Source: Clostridiales bacterium oral taxon 876 str. F0540
GTDB lineage: Bacteria; Bacillota; Clostridia; Clostridiales; Clostridiaceae
Direction of reading: 5' to 3'
Length of the DNA stretch: 64,000 bases
Assembly: GCA_000466585.1 (NCBI GenBank)
Contig: KE993464.1
Location: forward strand, 1-64,000
This document shows positions 18,142 through 27,189 of the stretch, piece by piece. Position numbers and translations under genes: made by a program. The notes below the pieces were generated by a model. That model was not told the DNA's origin, searched no databases, and saw only the letters and a list, made by a program, of their open reading frames with translations. Positions within the stretch are counted from its first letter, which is position 1, and every line of letters starts with the position of its first letter.

Positions 18142-18172
18142 AAAGCTTGTATTAATATACAAGCTTTTTAGA
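18142..18172 (+). terminator. Terminator of the GntR regulator gene
   Basis: AAAGCTTGTAT and ATACAAGCTTT pair around TAAT, followed by TTTA. It separates the regulator from the second operator and mannosidase. Confidence 0.75.
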
Positions 18173-18181
18173 AAGAACAAC

Positions 18182-18199
18182 CTATCTGATAGCTGATAG
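18182..18199. promoter_or_regulatory. Operator candidate, copy 2 (CTATCTGATAGCTGATAG)
   Basis: It matches the site at 17340-17357 in 17 of 18 positions. It lies 69 bases before the second alpha-mannosidase. I could not find a clear -35/-10 pair for this gene, so the exact promoter is open. Confidence 0.65.
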
Positions 18200-18267
18200 C
18201 AGTTAGCATGCAGCTTGATTGGAAGTGCTTAATAGAAATTTAACCGGAAAGGTAGTGGCAATATTTT

Positions 18268-21200
18268 ATGCCGTTTGAAATTGAACGAATTGAAAGAATA
18301 ATAAAGGACTTAAAAATAGCAATTTACTCGGATTTAGAACCAATTACAAGATATAAGGTTTGTGAAGGAAAATTTGCTGGCGGAGAGCATAAAGAATTTA
18401 AGGATGAGGATTGGAATGATTATATAACTGGAAGCCTGTGGGGTGGTTATGACAAACATCAATGGTTTAGAACTACTGTTAGAATACCTGAGAGATTTGA
18501 CGGTAAGAATGTAGTATTTAGAATTACTACAGGTCGTGAAGGTCTTTGGGATGCAACAAACCCACAATTTCTTTTCTATGTTGATGGAAAGCTTATTCAA
18601 GGCCTTGATGTAAATCACCGTGAAGTATTGCTAAGTGAATGTGCAGAGGCAGGTAAAGAGTACTCAGTAGCATTTTTAGGCTACAGTGGCCTTATTGATG
18701 CCAAAATAACTATCAACACAGAAATAGTTATACTAGATAGAGTGATAGAAGATATTTACTATAACTTAAATGTTCCATTATCAGTAGCTAAATTGCTTGA
18801 AAATAATGATGATAATAAGACTCGCATTTTGATAAAGCTTGGAAAAGCTATAGATATGCTTGATCTTAGGAAGCTTTATTCTTGCGAATTTTATAAATCA
18901 GTAGAGACTGCAAACAATTATCTGCAAAAAGAATTTTATTCTAATATTAATTATAATAGTCCTGTTGTAACAGCAATAGGTCACACACATATAGATATTG
19001 CTTGGCTATGGACAATTAGCCAAACAAAAGAAAAAGCTGTAAGAAGTTTTTCCACGGTTTTAAACCTTATGAAACAGTACCCAGAATATAAGTTTATGTC
19101 TAGCCAACCTCAGCTATACGAGTACATAAAAGAAAATGAACCGCAGCTATATGAAGAAATTAAGAAGAAAGTTAAAGAAAAAGCTTGGGAGATAGATGGA
19201 GCAATGTGGCTAGAGGCAGACTGTAATATACCGTCTGGAGAGTCTCTTATAAGACAAATTATATTGGGACATAAGTTTTTTAAGGATGAGTTTGGGATAG
19301 AAAGCAAGTCGCTGTGGCTTCCGGATGTATTTGGTTATAGCGCTGCGCTGCCTCAGATACTTCTAAAGAGTGGAATCAAATATTTTATGACTACAAAGCT
19401 TGATTGGAATCAATTTAATACCATTCCCAATGATACCTTTATGTGGCGTGGAATAGATGGAAGTGAAGTTTTTACGCATTTAGTTACAACCAGTGATTAT
19501 AAAAAACAAGGTGAGGCTGTAACCTTCAGTGAATCAAAAAATAAGACAACCTATACAGGTATAATTAATGCAAATCAAACTATGGGAACATGGAAAAGAT
19601 ATCAAAATAAAGATATATCTGAAGAAACTTTAATGCTCTTTGGTTATGGAGATGGGGGCGGTGGTCCTACAAAGGAAATGCTTGAAAATGCCAGAAGGTT
19701 GAAATATGGTATTCCGGGATGTCCAAGAGTAGAAATAGGCTTTGAAACTGAGTTTTTTGACAGACTATATGAGAAAACAAAAGCAAAGGAAGAAATTCCA
19801 ACCTGGGTGGGTGAATTATATTTTGAATATCATAGGGGAACTTATACCTCTATGGCTAAGAACAAAAGATACAATAGGAAAACTGAAGTTTTATATCAGG
19901 ATGCTGAAATGCTATCAACCTTAAACATGATGTTAGGAGAAGCTTATCCGGAGAAAGAACTTAAAAAAGGCTGGAAGAAAGTTCTTATAAATCAATTTCA
20001 CGATATTATACCGGGTTCATCAATAAAGCAGGTCTATGATGAATCTCATGAGCAGTACGAAGAAGCTATAGAACTGGGACAAGAACTAATTGATAGTTCC
20101 TTGAAAAGGATTACTTCAAAGATTAATTTAAATGAGAAGTCTGTTGTAGTATTTAATACTTTATCCTACGACAGAGATGATATTGTAGAAGTTGCTATAA
20201 AAGAAGGAACAAAGGTTCAAGGACTTCGGGACTTAGATGGAAAAAATGTCGATATACAGATAATAGATAATGGCAAGAAGTTTATATTCTTTGCAGAAAA
20301 AGTTCCTTCTAAGGGCTATAAGACATATAGCATAATAACAGAAACCCCGATGGCTTCAAACCAGACTACAAGCTTTGACAGAGAATTTGAAAACAAATAT
20401 TTTAAAGTAAGCTTTGATGAAAACTATAATATTACATCTTTACATGATAAGGAAAATAATAGAGAAATAATTAAAAGTAATAAAAAAGCTAACGTACTTC
20501 AAGCCTTTGAAGACAGGCCGATGAACTGGGAAAATTGGGATATAGATATATACTACAAGATGAAGATGTGGGAAGTAAATGATATAAGTCATGTAGAGCT
20601 AATTGAGAAGGGTCCTGTAAGATACTGTATCAACATTAAACGAAGCTTCTGCGATTCGACTATAGATCAATATATTTATTTCTACAACAATATACCTCGT
20701 GTAGATTTTAAAAATAGTGTGGATTGGAAGGAAAAAAATATACTGCTTAAAGCAGCCTTTCCAGTTGATGTAAACTCAAGCAAAGCATCCTATGAAGTAC
20801 AATATGGAAATATAGAAAGATCAACACATAATAATACAAGCTGGGATTTAGCTCAATTTGAAGTATGTGCACATAAATGGGCTGATTTATCCGAAGGCGC
20901 TTATGGTGTAAGTTTATTGAATGATTGCAAGTATGGGTATGACATTAAGGGTGATACAATGAGGCTTACATTAATAAAAGCAGGTACATATCCAAACCCT
21001 GAAGCAGATTTAGGATTACATGAGTTTACTTACTCAATATATCCACATAAAAACACTTGGAAGGAAGCAAGCACTCAAGAGATGGCTTATAACCTTAACG
21101 TACCAATGCACTCAGTAATTGAAGATGCTCATGAAGGAATGCTGCAAAATAATATGTCTCTATTAAAGGTTAATAAGGATAATTGTATTGCAGAGGTAGT

Positions 21201-21417
21201 TAAGAAAGCTGAAACCGGTGACGGAGTAATAGTAAGACTTTATGAATATAAAAACATGAGAGAAAAAGTAGAAGTAAGCTTTTGTAGTGAGATAGAAAGT
21301 GTTTATGAATGTGATTTATTAGAGAACCCAATTGGCGTTATTAAAAGTGATATTAATAAAGTTAACTTTGAGATAAAGCCATATGAGATTAAAACGTTTT
21401 TAGTTAATTTTAAATAA
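18268..21417 (+). CDS. Alpha-mannosidase, glycoside hydrolase family 38 (copy 2)
   Basis: A 1049-residue cytoplasmic GH38 enzyme. GHTHIDIAWLWT lies at about residues 237-248, WLPDVFGYSAALPQI with the nucleophile Asp at about 350-364, GYGDGGGGP at about 455, and QFHDIIPGSSIKQVYDESH at about 576. It is 30 residues longer than copy 1, with differences mainly in the insert after the nucleophile region and in the N-terminal domain. The ribosome binding site (GGAAAGG) is weak and some 14 bases from the ATG; no better start is seen. It begins the likely transcript that continues into the M42 peptidase (25-base gap) and possibly the opp genes. Confidence 0.94.
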   Translation: MPFEIERIERIIKDLKIAIYSDLEPITRYKVCEGKFAGGEHKEFKDEDWNDYITGSLWGGYDKHQWFRTTVRIPERFDGKNVVFRITTGREGLWDATNPQFLFYVDGKLIQGLDVNHREVLLSECAEAGKEYSVAFLGYSGLIDAKITINTEIVILDRVIEDIYYNLNVPLSVAKLLENNDDNKTRILIKLGKAIDMLDLRKLYSCEFYKSVETANNYLQKEFYSNINYNSPVVTAIGHTHIDIAWLWTISQTKEKAVRSFSTVLNLMKQYPEYKFMSSQPQLYEYIKENEPQLYEEIKKKVKEKAWEIDGAMWLEADCNIPSGESLIRQIILGHKFFKDEFGIESKSLWLPDVFGYSAALPQILLKSGIKYFMTTKLDWNQFNTIPNDTFMWRGIDGSEVFTHLVTTSDYKKQGEAVTFSESKNKTTYTGIINANQTMGTWKRYQNKDISEETLMLFGYGDGGGGPTKEMLENARRLKYGIPGCPRVEIGFETEFFDRLYEKTKAKEEIPTWVGELYFEYHRGTYTSMAKNKRYNRKTEVLYQDAEMLSTLNMMLGEAYPEKELKKGWKKVLINQFHDIIPGSSIKQVYDESHEQYEEAIELGQELIDSSLKRITSKINLNEKSVVVFNTLSYDRDDIVEVAIKEGTKVQGLRDLDGKNVDIQIIDNGKKFIFFAEKVPSKGYKTYSIITETPMASNQTTSFDREFENKYFKVSFDENYNITSLHDKENNREIIKSNKKANVLQAFEDRPMNWENWDIDIYYKMKMWEVNDISHVELIEKGPVRYCINIKRSFCDSTIDQYIYFYNNIPRVDFKNSVDWKEKNILLKAAFPVDVNSSKASYEVQYGNIERSTHNNTSWDLAQFEVCAHKWADLSEGAYGVSLLNDCKYGYDIKGDTMRLTLIKAGTYPNPEADLGLHEFTYSIYPHKNTWKEASTQEMAYNLNVPMHSVIEDAHEGMLQNNMSLLKVNKDNCIAEVVKKAETGDGVIVRLYEYKNMREKVEVSFCSEIESVYECDLLENPIGVIKSDINKVNFEIKPYEIKTFLVNFK

Positions 21418-21442
21418 TTATTTTAAGACAGGGGGTAATCCA

Positions 21443-22462
21443 ATGCTATTAAAAGAATTGACTCAAACATTTGGTGTTAGCGGTTTTGAAAAAGAAATTG
21501 CTAAGATCGTTATAGACAATGTAAAGGATTTTGTTGATGAGCTTACGGTTGATGCTATTGGAAATGTCATAGCAGTAAAGAAAGGTACTGGAGATGAAAA
21601 GAAAAAAATAATGGTTTCAAGTCATATGGATGAGATAGGCTTTGCAGTACTTGGAGTAACTGACAAGGGTTTTGTAAAGATTAAGAAGGTTGGAGGAATA
21701 TCAGCACAGGTTTCATTTATGAATAGAGTACAGTTCAAGAATGGGGCACTTGGAACAATAAGTTCTTTCGAGAAGATGGACAAAGTAGGAGCGGCAGATA
21801 TAAATAAGCTTTATGTTGATATATGTGCAATTTCGAAAGAGGATGCATTAAAGTATGTTTCCATTGGTGAGCCAGCTTCTTATATAGGAGAATATAAAGA
21901 GCTCAATAATAATTGCGTAACTGCAAAGGCTTTAGATGATAGAATAGGCTGCTATATATTAATCGAGGCACTTAAAAAAGTAACCAATCCATATCATGAT
22001 ATTTATTTTGTATTTTCAGTACAAGAAGAAGTAGGTCTAATCGGTGCTACTGTAGCATCCGAAAGAATAAATCCTGATTTAGGAATAGCAGTTGATATAA
22101 CAGGTTCCTTTGATGTGCCTACAGATACTGATGGTAATGCAGTATTTGGAGGGGGAGCAGCTGTTAAGGTACTGGATAATTCAGTTATATGTGATGAGGA
22201 ATTAGTTGAAGTCATGATTAAATGTGCTGAAAAGAACAACATAAAGTATCAACTAGATGCTCTTGCAGGTGGAGGCACCGATGCTGGTGCAATAAACAAA
22301 TCCAATCGTGGAGTAAAGGCTTTAGGCATATCCATACCAACAAGATATGGACACAGTCCTAATGGCATAGTAAATATGGACGATGTGAATGCCTGCATCG
22401 ATTTGCTATGGAAGTTTACAGAAAGCACATTTAAGTTTGAGACTGAAAAGAAGTATATATAA
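21443..22462 (+). CDS. M42 family zinc aminopeptidase (glutamyl aminopeptidase/endoglucanase-like)
   Basis: A 339-residue dinuclear metallo-aminopeptidase of the M42 family, cytoplasmic and usually forming dodecamers. The metal ligands are visible in order: His in SSHMDEIGF, Asp in ALDDRIG, Glu-Glu in VQEEVGLIGA (catalytic base and ligand), Asp in AVDITGS, and His in GHSPNG. It removes N-terminal residues from peptides. Only 25 bases separate it from the mannosidase gene, and an oligopeptide transporter follows; the set fits processing of imported peptides, possibly glycosylated ones. The name endo-1,4-glucanase sometimes attached to this family is an old misannotation. Confidence 0.93.
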   Translation: MLLKELTQTFGVSGFEKEIAKIVIDNVKDFVDELTVDAIGNVIAVKKGTGDEKKKIMVSSHMDEIGFAVLGVTDKGFVKIKKVGGISAQVSFMNRVQFKNGALGTISSFEKMDKVGAADINKLYVDICAISKEDALKYVSIGEPASYIGEYKELNNNCVTAKALDDRIGCYILIEALKKVTNPYHDIYFVFSVQEEVGLIGATVASERINPDLGIAVDITGSFDVPTDTDGNAVFGGGAAVKVLDNSVICDEELVEVMIKCAEKNNIKYQLDALAGGGTDAGAINKSNRGVKALGISIPTRYGHSPNGIVNMDDVNACIDLLWKFTESTFKFETEKKYI

Positions 22463-22472
22463 CTAGATAAAT

Positions 22473-22508
22473 ATTTATCTATATTAATATTTATCTATAT
22501 TAATATAT
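22473..22508 (+). repeat. Short tandem AT-rich repeat before oppA
   Basis: The unit ATATTTATCTATATTA occurs twice in direct succession, in the gap between the M42 peptidase gene and the opp genes. The first copy overlaps the palindrome AGATAAATATTTATCT. It may hold promoter elements for the transporter operon; no clear -35 box is seen. Confidence 0.5.
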
Positions 22509-22532
22509 CAAAATTATAGGGGGTACATTTCT

Positions 22533-24197
22533 ATGGGTAAAAAGAAACTTTTGGCAATGACTATCACAACTGTTTTGACAATGACTTCTATCCTTACTGG
22601 CTGCAAAGGTGGTAACACAACACCAACAAACTCCAGTACAAACAATACTCCGCAAGTTATTAATGTGGCAACTACACAGGATCCGGCTACTCTTGATACT
22701 TCAAAGTTGGCTGATTCTGCATCTAACACTGTAGCACAAGAAACTCAAGAAGGTTTAGTAAGACTGGAAAACAAGAAACTAGTAGCTGCGGGTGCAGAAA
22801 AGTGGGAGACCTCTGCAGATGGACTGACATGGACATTTCATTTAAGAGACTATTCATGGACAGATGGGAAAAAGATTACAGCTCAGGATTATGTGTATGC
22901 AGTTAAAAGACTTTTTGAGCCTTCAATAGCATGTCCTAATGCAGGAATATTCTATGTTATAAAAGGTGGAGAGGCATACAACACAAATAAGGGTAAAGCA
23001 GAGGATATAGGGGTTAAGGCAGTAGATGAAAAAACATTACAGTTCACATTAAATACACCAACACCGTATTTCCTTCAATTAATGAATTTCGTTAATGTTT
23101 TGCCACTTAGACAAGATATAGTAGAAAAAGCTGGTGAGTCTTATGGTACAGACCCTAAAGCATTGGTATATTCAGGACCATTTGTTGTAGATCAATGGGT
23201 TAAGGGTTCAAAGGTGATTTTAAAGAAAAATGAAAAGTATTGGGATGCTAAATCTGTAAAGCTTGAAACAGCGAATATAAATTTAATACCTGAAGAAGCA
23301 ACAAGACAGCAAATGTTTGATGGAAAGAGCTTAGACTTAATACAGAATGTTAAGCAGGAATATTCAGCTAAGCTTAAAGACAAAATTGATAAAGGTGAAG
23401 TAACATCTATAATCGGATATTACCCAAGTGTAGGATATATAGCATTTAACAATAACGATCCAAACAAAATTTTTACTAATGCAAAGGTAAGATTAGCATT
23501 CTCATTAGCATTAGATAGAGATGGATATGTAAAGAATGTTACAAAGAAAGACCAAGCTGCATATGGATTAGTTCCATACGGGTTGAACAATGGAGATAAG
23601 ATATTTAGGGAAGCAGCTCCGGAACCTCTAAAGGAAGTAAAGGGACAAGATCCTAAGGAATTGCTAAAGCAAGGTTTGCAAGAACTTGGACTAGACCAAA
23701 GCAAGCAAATTGAAGTAACTTTCTTACAAAGAAATGCAAATGCAGATACAAGAGTAGTAGGTGAATTCTATCAAAGCCAATGGGAAAAGAACCTTGGAGT
23801 TAAAGTTAAAATTGATACTGCCAGTGATGGTGCAACCTTTAACAAGATGATAATGAAGGGAACTTACCAAGTAGCTCAAACTGGTTGGGGCGCTGACTAT
23901 AACGATCCAATGACCTTTATGGGACTATTTATAACTGGTGATGGAAACAACTCAGCATTTTTCTCAGATAGTCAATATGATGAGTTAGTAAAAAAAGCAA
24001 GTGTTGAGTCAGATATGACTAAGAGACTTGATATGTTTAAACAAGCTGAAAAGATTTTAATTGCTGATAAAGCAGGTATTGCTCCTTTAACCTTCAATGT
24101 TGCATCTAATTACATGCAAAGCTATGTAAAAGGCCTTGATATAGAAGCAGGCGGACCATCATACGAATTAAAGCGTGTTTATATAGAAAAGAAATAA
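22533..24197 (+). CDS. oppA: Oligopeptide ABC transporter substrate-binding lipoprotein
   Basis: A 554-residue extracellular binding protein of family 5 (OppA/DppA). The signal peptide ends in lipobox LTGC (Cys at about 23), followed by a Thr/Asn/Ser-rich linker. The family 5 fold is indicated by VAGAEKWETSADGLTWTFHL-like sequence, WTDGKKITAQDYVYAVKR, and the C-terminal GWGADYNDPMTFMGLF. It captures oligopeptides for the permease encoded downstream. The length fits the OppA group rather than the shorter nickel or dipeptide binders. Placed after two mannosidases and an aminopeptidase, it may take up glycopeptides; the sequence alone cannot show this. Confidence 0.93.
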   Translation: MGKKKLLAMTITTVLTMTSILTGCKGGNTTPTNSSTNNTPQVINVATTQDPATLDTSKLADSASNTVAQETQEGLVRLENKKLVAAGAEKWETSADGLTWTFHLRDYSWTDGKKITAQDYVYAVKRLFEPSIACPNAGIFYVIKGGEAYNTNKGKAEDIGVKAVDEKTLQFTLNTPTPYFLQLMNFVNVLPLRQDIVEKAGESYGTDPKALVYSGPFVVDQWVKGSKVILKKNEKYWDAKSVKLETANINLIPEEATRQQMFDGKSLDLIQNVKQEYSAKLKDKIDKGEVTSIIGYYPSVGYIAFNNNDPNKIFTNAKVRLAFSLALDRDGYVKNVTKKDQAAYGLVPYGLNNGDKIFREAAPEPLKEVKGQDPKELLKQGLQELGLDQSKQIEVTFLQRNANADTRVVGEFYQSQWEKNLGVKVKIDTASDGATFNKMIMKGTYQVAQTGWGADYNDPMTFMGLFITGDGNNSAFFSDSQYDELVKKASVESDMTKRLDMFKQAEKILIADKAGIAPLTFNVASNYMQSYVKGLDIEAGGPSYELKRVYIEKK

Positions 24198-24212
24198 TTA
24201 CATACATATAAG

Positions 24213-24242
24213 TACTGCAGCAGGTTAATACCGGCTGCAGTA
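24213..24242 (+). promoter_or_regulatory. Intercistronic hairpin after oppA
   Basis: Exact arms TACTGCAGC and GCTGCAGTA enclose 12 bases. No T run follows, so it is more likely an mRNA-stabilising or processing hairpin, giving more binding protein than permease, than a full terminator. Confidence 0.6.
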
Positions 24243-24268
24243 TTACTTACCTAGAAGGAGGTTTTAGT

Positions 24269-25216
24269 ATGGCCCAGTACATTTTAAAAAGAGTAGGATA
24301 CTTAATTCTTACTATGTGGGTAATTGTCACAGCAACTTTTTTTCTTATGAATACGTTACCTGGTGATCCAATACAAACAGGCACTAAGTTGCTGCCGCCG
24401 GCGGTAGAAGCAAACTTAAAAGAAAAATGGGGCCTAAATAAGCCTGTAGTAGAAAGATATTTTATCTATTTAAAAAATGTAGCACAAGGTAATCTTGGAG
24501 AATCTATGAAGAGTCCAGGACTTACTGCTAATCAAATAATCAAAGAAAAGTTTCCAGCATCAGCTAGATTAGGACTTCAAGCTATATGTTTTGGAGTTGT
24601 AGTTGGACTAATATTTGGGATAATTGCTGCCTTTAGGAGAAATACTTGGGTAGATTATTCTGTTATATTTATTGCTTTGGTTGGTGTATCAGTTCCAAGC
24701 TTTGTTTTAGCTGCATTATTACAAAAAGCTTTAGGTGGGAAAATACTTCCTATAATCGGATGGCCTTCTGAAAATATATGGACTTCAGGCTTTAAATATA
24801 CAATTTTACCTACCTTGGCAGCTTCTTTTGGAAGTATTGCAACCTATTCAAGATTTATGAGAACCTCTGTTTTAGATGTATTAAATAATGATTACATTCA
24901 AACTGCAAAGGCTAAAGGGCTTTCAAAGTGGGCAATTATTAGAAAGCATATACTAAGAAACAGTATAACTCCAATTATCACAATGATTGCTCCACAAATC
25001 GCAGGTATTGTTACAGGCTCATTTATTATTGAAAGAATCTTTTGTATTCCAGGACTTGGTATGTATTATGTAGAAAGTATAAATGGAAGAGATTTTACCA
25101 TGATCATGGCAACTACTATTTTCTTCTCATTTTTCTTTGTTATTTCAATAGTGCTTATGGACATACTTTATGGAGTTGTAGATCCAAGGGTTAGAATAAC
25201 TGGAGAAAAGAGATAG
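24269..25216 (+). CDS. oppB: Oligopeptide ABC transporter permease OppB
   Basis: A 315-residue inner membrane permease with about six helices and the typical N-terminal MAQYILKRVGYLILTMWVI helix, followed by the NTLPGDP motif at about 28-34. The cytoplasmic EAA-like loop is at about 205-225 (YIQTAKAKGLSKWAIIRKHILRN), which docks on the ATPases. GGAGG precedes the ATG. It is the third-to-fifth member type of a standard opp operon, 14 bases before oppC. Confidence 0.94.
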   Translation: MAQYILKRVGYLILTMWVIVTATFFLMNTLPGDPIQTGTKLLPPAVEANLKEKWGLNKPVVERYFIYLKNVAQGNLGESMKSPGLTANQIIKEKFPASARLGLQAICFGVVVGLIFGIIAAFRRNTWVDYSVIFIALVGVSVPSFVLAALLQKALGGKILPIIGWPSENIWTSGFKYTILPTLAASFGSIATYSRFMRTSVLDVLNNDYIQTAKAKGLSKWAIIRKHILRNSITPIITMIAPQIAGIVTGSFIIERIFCIPGLGMYYVESINGRDFTMIMATTIFFSFFFVISIVLMDILYGVVDPRVRITGEKR

Positions 25217-25230
25217 GAGGTGCTGATGCA

Positions 25231-26151
25231 ATGGAAACAAAAATTGATAAAGAATTGTTTGAAGTAGTTGGTTATGATAAGGAAGTATCTGATGCTATCG
25301 TTAGACCGAGTATTACATATTGGCAGGACGCCTGGAGAAGACTTAAGAAAAATAAAGTAGCGATGCTTTCAATGCTCCTGTTAATTATTATAGGCTTAGC
25401 ATGTGCTTTTGTGCCTATATTTTCAAAAATGGATTTTAAAGAGCAGGCTATAGAATTGGCTAATCAAGGGCCAAGCAAGGAACACTGGTTTGGCATGGAC
25501 GAGTTAGGAAGAGATATTTTTGTAAGAATCTGGATCGGTGGAAGGGTATCAATCTTAATCGGTCTTGTAGGAGCTTTTGTTTCATTAGTAGTAGGAGCTA
25601 TTTATGGTGGAGTAAGCGGTTACTTTGGCGGGGTAGTTGACGACATAATGATGCGTATTGTTGAAGTTATAGTTGGAATACCATATATGATAATTGTAAT
25701 TCTTGTGTCTATATCATTAGGTAAGGGCCTTACTTCTTTGATTATTGCATTATGCATAACAAGTTGGACGGGCCTCGCAAGACTTGTTAGAGGTCAGGTC
25801 CTGCAGCTGAAAGAAAGCGAGTACGTACTTGCAGCACAAATGTTAGGAACTTCACCTATGAAAATTGTACTTAAACATCTCTTGCCTAACACATTGAGTG
25901 TAATTATTGTTAATCTAACTTTCCAGGTGCCTGGATTTATATTTGCAGAAGCATTCTTAAGCTTTATATCCTTAGGAGTTCAACCGCCATATACAAGCTG
26001 GGGAGCCATGGCTTCTTTAGGTCAGCAGCAAATGGCCTACTATCCTCATGAATTGTTTTTTCCAGCAGCAGCCATAAGCGTAACTATGCTGGCATTTAAT
26101 CTTCTTGGAGATGGGCTTCGTGATGCATTAGATCCTAAACTTCGCCAGTAG
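25231..26151 (+). CDS. oppC: Oligopeptide ABC transporter permease OppC
   Basis: A 306-residue permease partner of OppB. The N-terminal cytoplasmic segment contains YWQDAWRRLKKNKVAM, typical of OppC. HWFGMDELGRDIFVRIWIGGRVS follows the first helix, and the EAA-like loop reads EYVLAAQMLGTSPMKIVLKHLLPN at about 197-220. GGAGG lies eleven bases before the ATG. It lies within a tight operon between oppB and oppD. Confidence 0.94.
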   Translation: METKIDKELFEVVGYDKEVSDAIVRPSITYWQDAWRRLKKNKVAMLSMLLLIIIGLACAFVPIFSKMDFKEQAIELANQGPSKEHWFGMDELGRDIFVRIWIGGRVSILIGLVGAFVSLVVGAIYGGVSGYFGGVVDDIMMRIVEVIVGIPYMIIVILVSISLGKGLTSLIIALCITSWTGLARLVRGQVLQLKESEYVLAAQMLGTSPMKIVLKHLLPNTLSVIIVNLTFQVPGFIFAEAFLSFISLGVQPPYTSWGAMASLGQQQMAYYPHELFFPAAAISVTMLAFNLLGDGLRDALDPKLRQ

Positions 26152-26169
26152 GAAAAGGAGGAAAACAAC

Positions 26170-27189
26170 ATGTCAAAACTACTTGAAGTAAATAATTTGA
26201 AAGTTTCATATCATACTTACGCCGGTGAAGTTCAGTCTGTAAGAGGAGTTTCCTTTGATTTAGACAAAGGTGAGTCACTTGCTATTGTTGGTGAATCAGG
26301 TTGCGGAAAAACTGTAACTTCAAAAACAATAATGGGACTTATTGATACTCCGCCAGGAGAAATAAAGCAAGATAGTGAAGTATTATTTAATGGCAAGAAT
26401 ATACTGAAATTTAGTGAAAAGGAATGGCAGCATTATAGAGGAAAAGATGTAAGCATGATTTTTCAAGATCCTATGACTTCATTGAATCCTACTATGAGAG
26501 TTGGAAATCAAATTGCTGAAAGTTTAATAATACATAGAGGTATGAGCAAAGCTGAAGCATTGCAAGAGGCAGTGAAAATGCTTGAAATGGTTAATATACC
26601 TAATGCGAAAGAAAGAATAAAGCAATATCCTCATCAGTTCTCTGGCGGTATGCGCCAAAGGGTTATGATAGCAATATCGCTTGCTTGTAATCCTCAATTG
26701 CTAATTGCCGATGAACCAACAACTGCGTTAGATGTAACTATACAGGCCCAGATTATGGATTTACTAAAGGAATTGCAAAGCAGATTAGGAACAGCAATAA
26801 TTATGATTACGCATGATCTTGGTGTAGTTGCTGGTATGGCACAAAAAATTGCAGTTATGTACGCTGGTAAGATTATTGAAAAAGGCTTTGTTGATGAAAT
26901 ATTCGAAAATCCAAAGCATCCTTACACTTTAGCTTTATTAAATGCTGTTCCAAAGCTAGAGCTGAAAAATAAAGAAAAACTAGTTTCTATTCAGGGTACA
27001 CCTCCAGATTTACTAGCACCACCTAAAGGCTGTGGTTTTGCAAGCAGATGCAAGTATTGTATGAAAATATGCAGAATCAAGTACCCGGAGGTAAGCACAA
27101 TAAGTGATACCCATGAGGTAGCCTGCTGGCTTCAGCATCCATTAGCCGTGAAAGTAGACTTAGCTGAAGATATAAGGAGGGAATTATAA
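26170..27189 (+). CDS. oppD: Oligopeptide ABC transporter ATPase OppD
   Basis: A 339-residue ATPase. Walker A is GESGCGKT at about 41-48, the Q loop lies in MIFQDPMTSLNP, the signature is FSGGM at about 158-162, and Walker B LLIADEPTTALD is at about 177-188. The C-terminal oligopeptide/dipeptide domain carries a cysteine cluster (GCGFASRCKYCMKIC) that in related proteins binds an iron-sulfur cluster. It works as a heterodimer with OppF. Its stop codon overlaps the start of oppF by one base. Confidence 0.95.
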   Translation: MSKLLEVNNLKVSYHTYAGEVQSVRGVSFDLDKGESLAIVGESGCGKTVTSKTIMGLIDTPPGEIKQDSEVLFNGKNILKFSEKEWQHYRGKDVSMIFQDPMTSLNPTMRVGNQIAESLIIHRGMSKAEALQEAVKMLEMVNIPNAKERIKQYPHQFSGGMRQRVMIAISLACNPQLLIADEPTTALDVTIQAQIMDLLKELQSRLGTAIIMITHDLGVVAGMAQKIAVMYAGKIIEKGFVDEIFENPKHPYTLALLNAVPKLELKNKEKLVSIQGTPPDLLAPPKGCGFASRCKYCMKICRIKYPEVSTISDTHEVACWLQHPLAVKVDLAEDIRREL

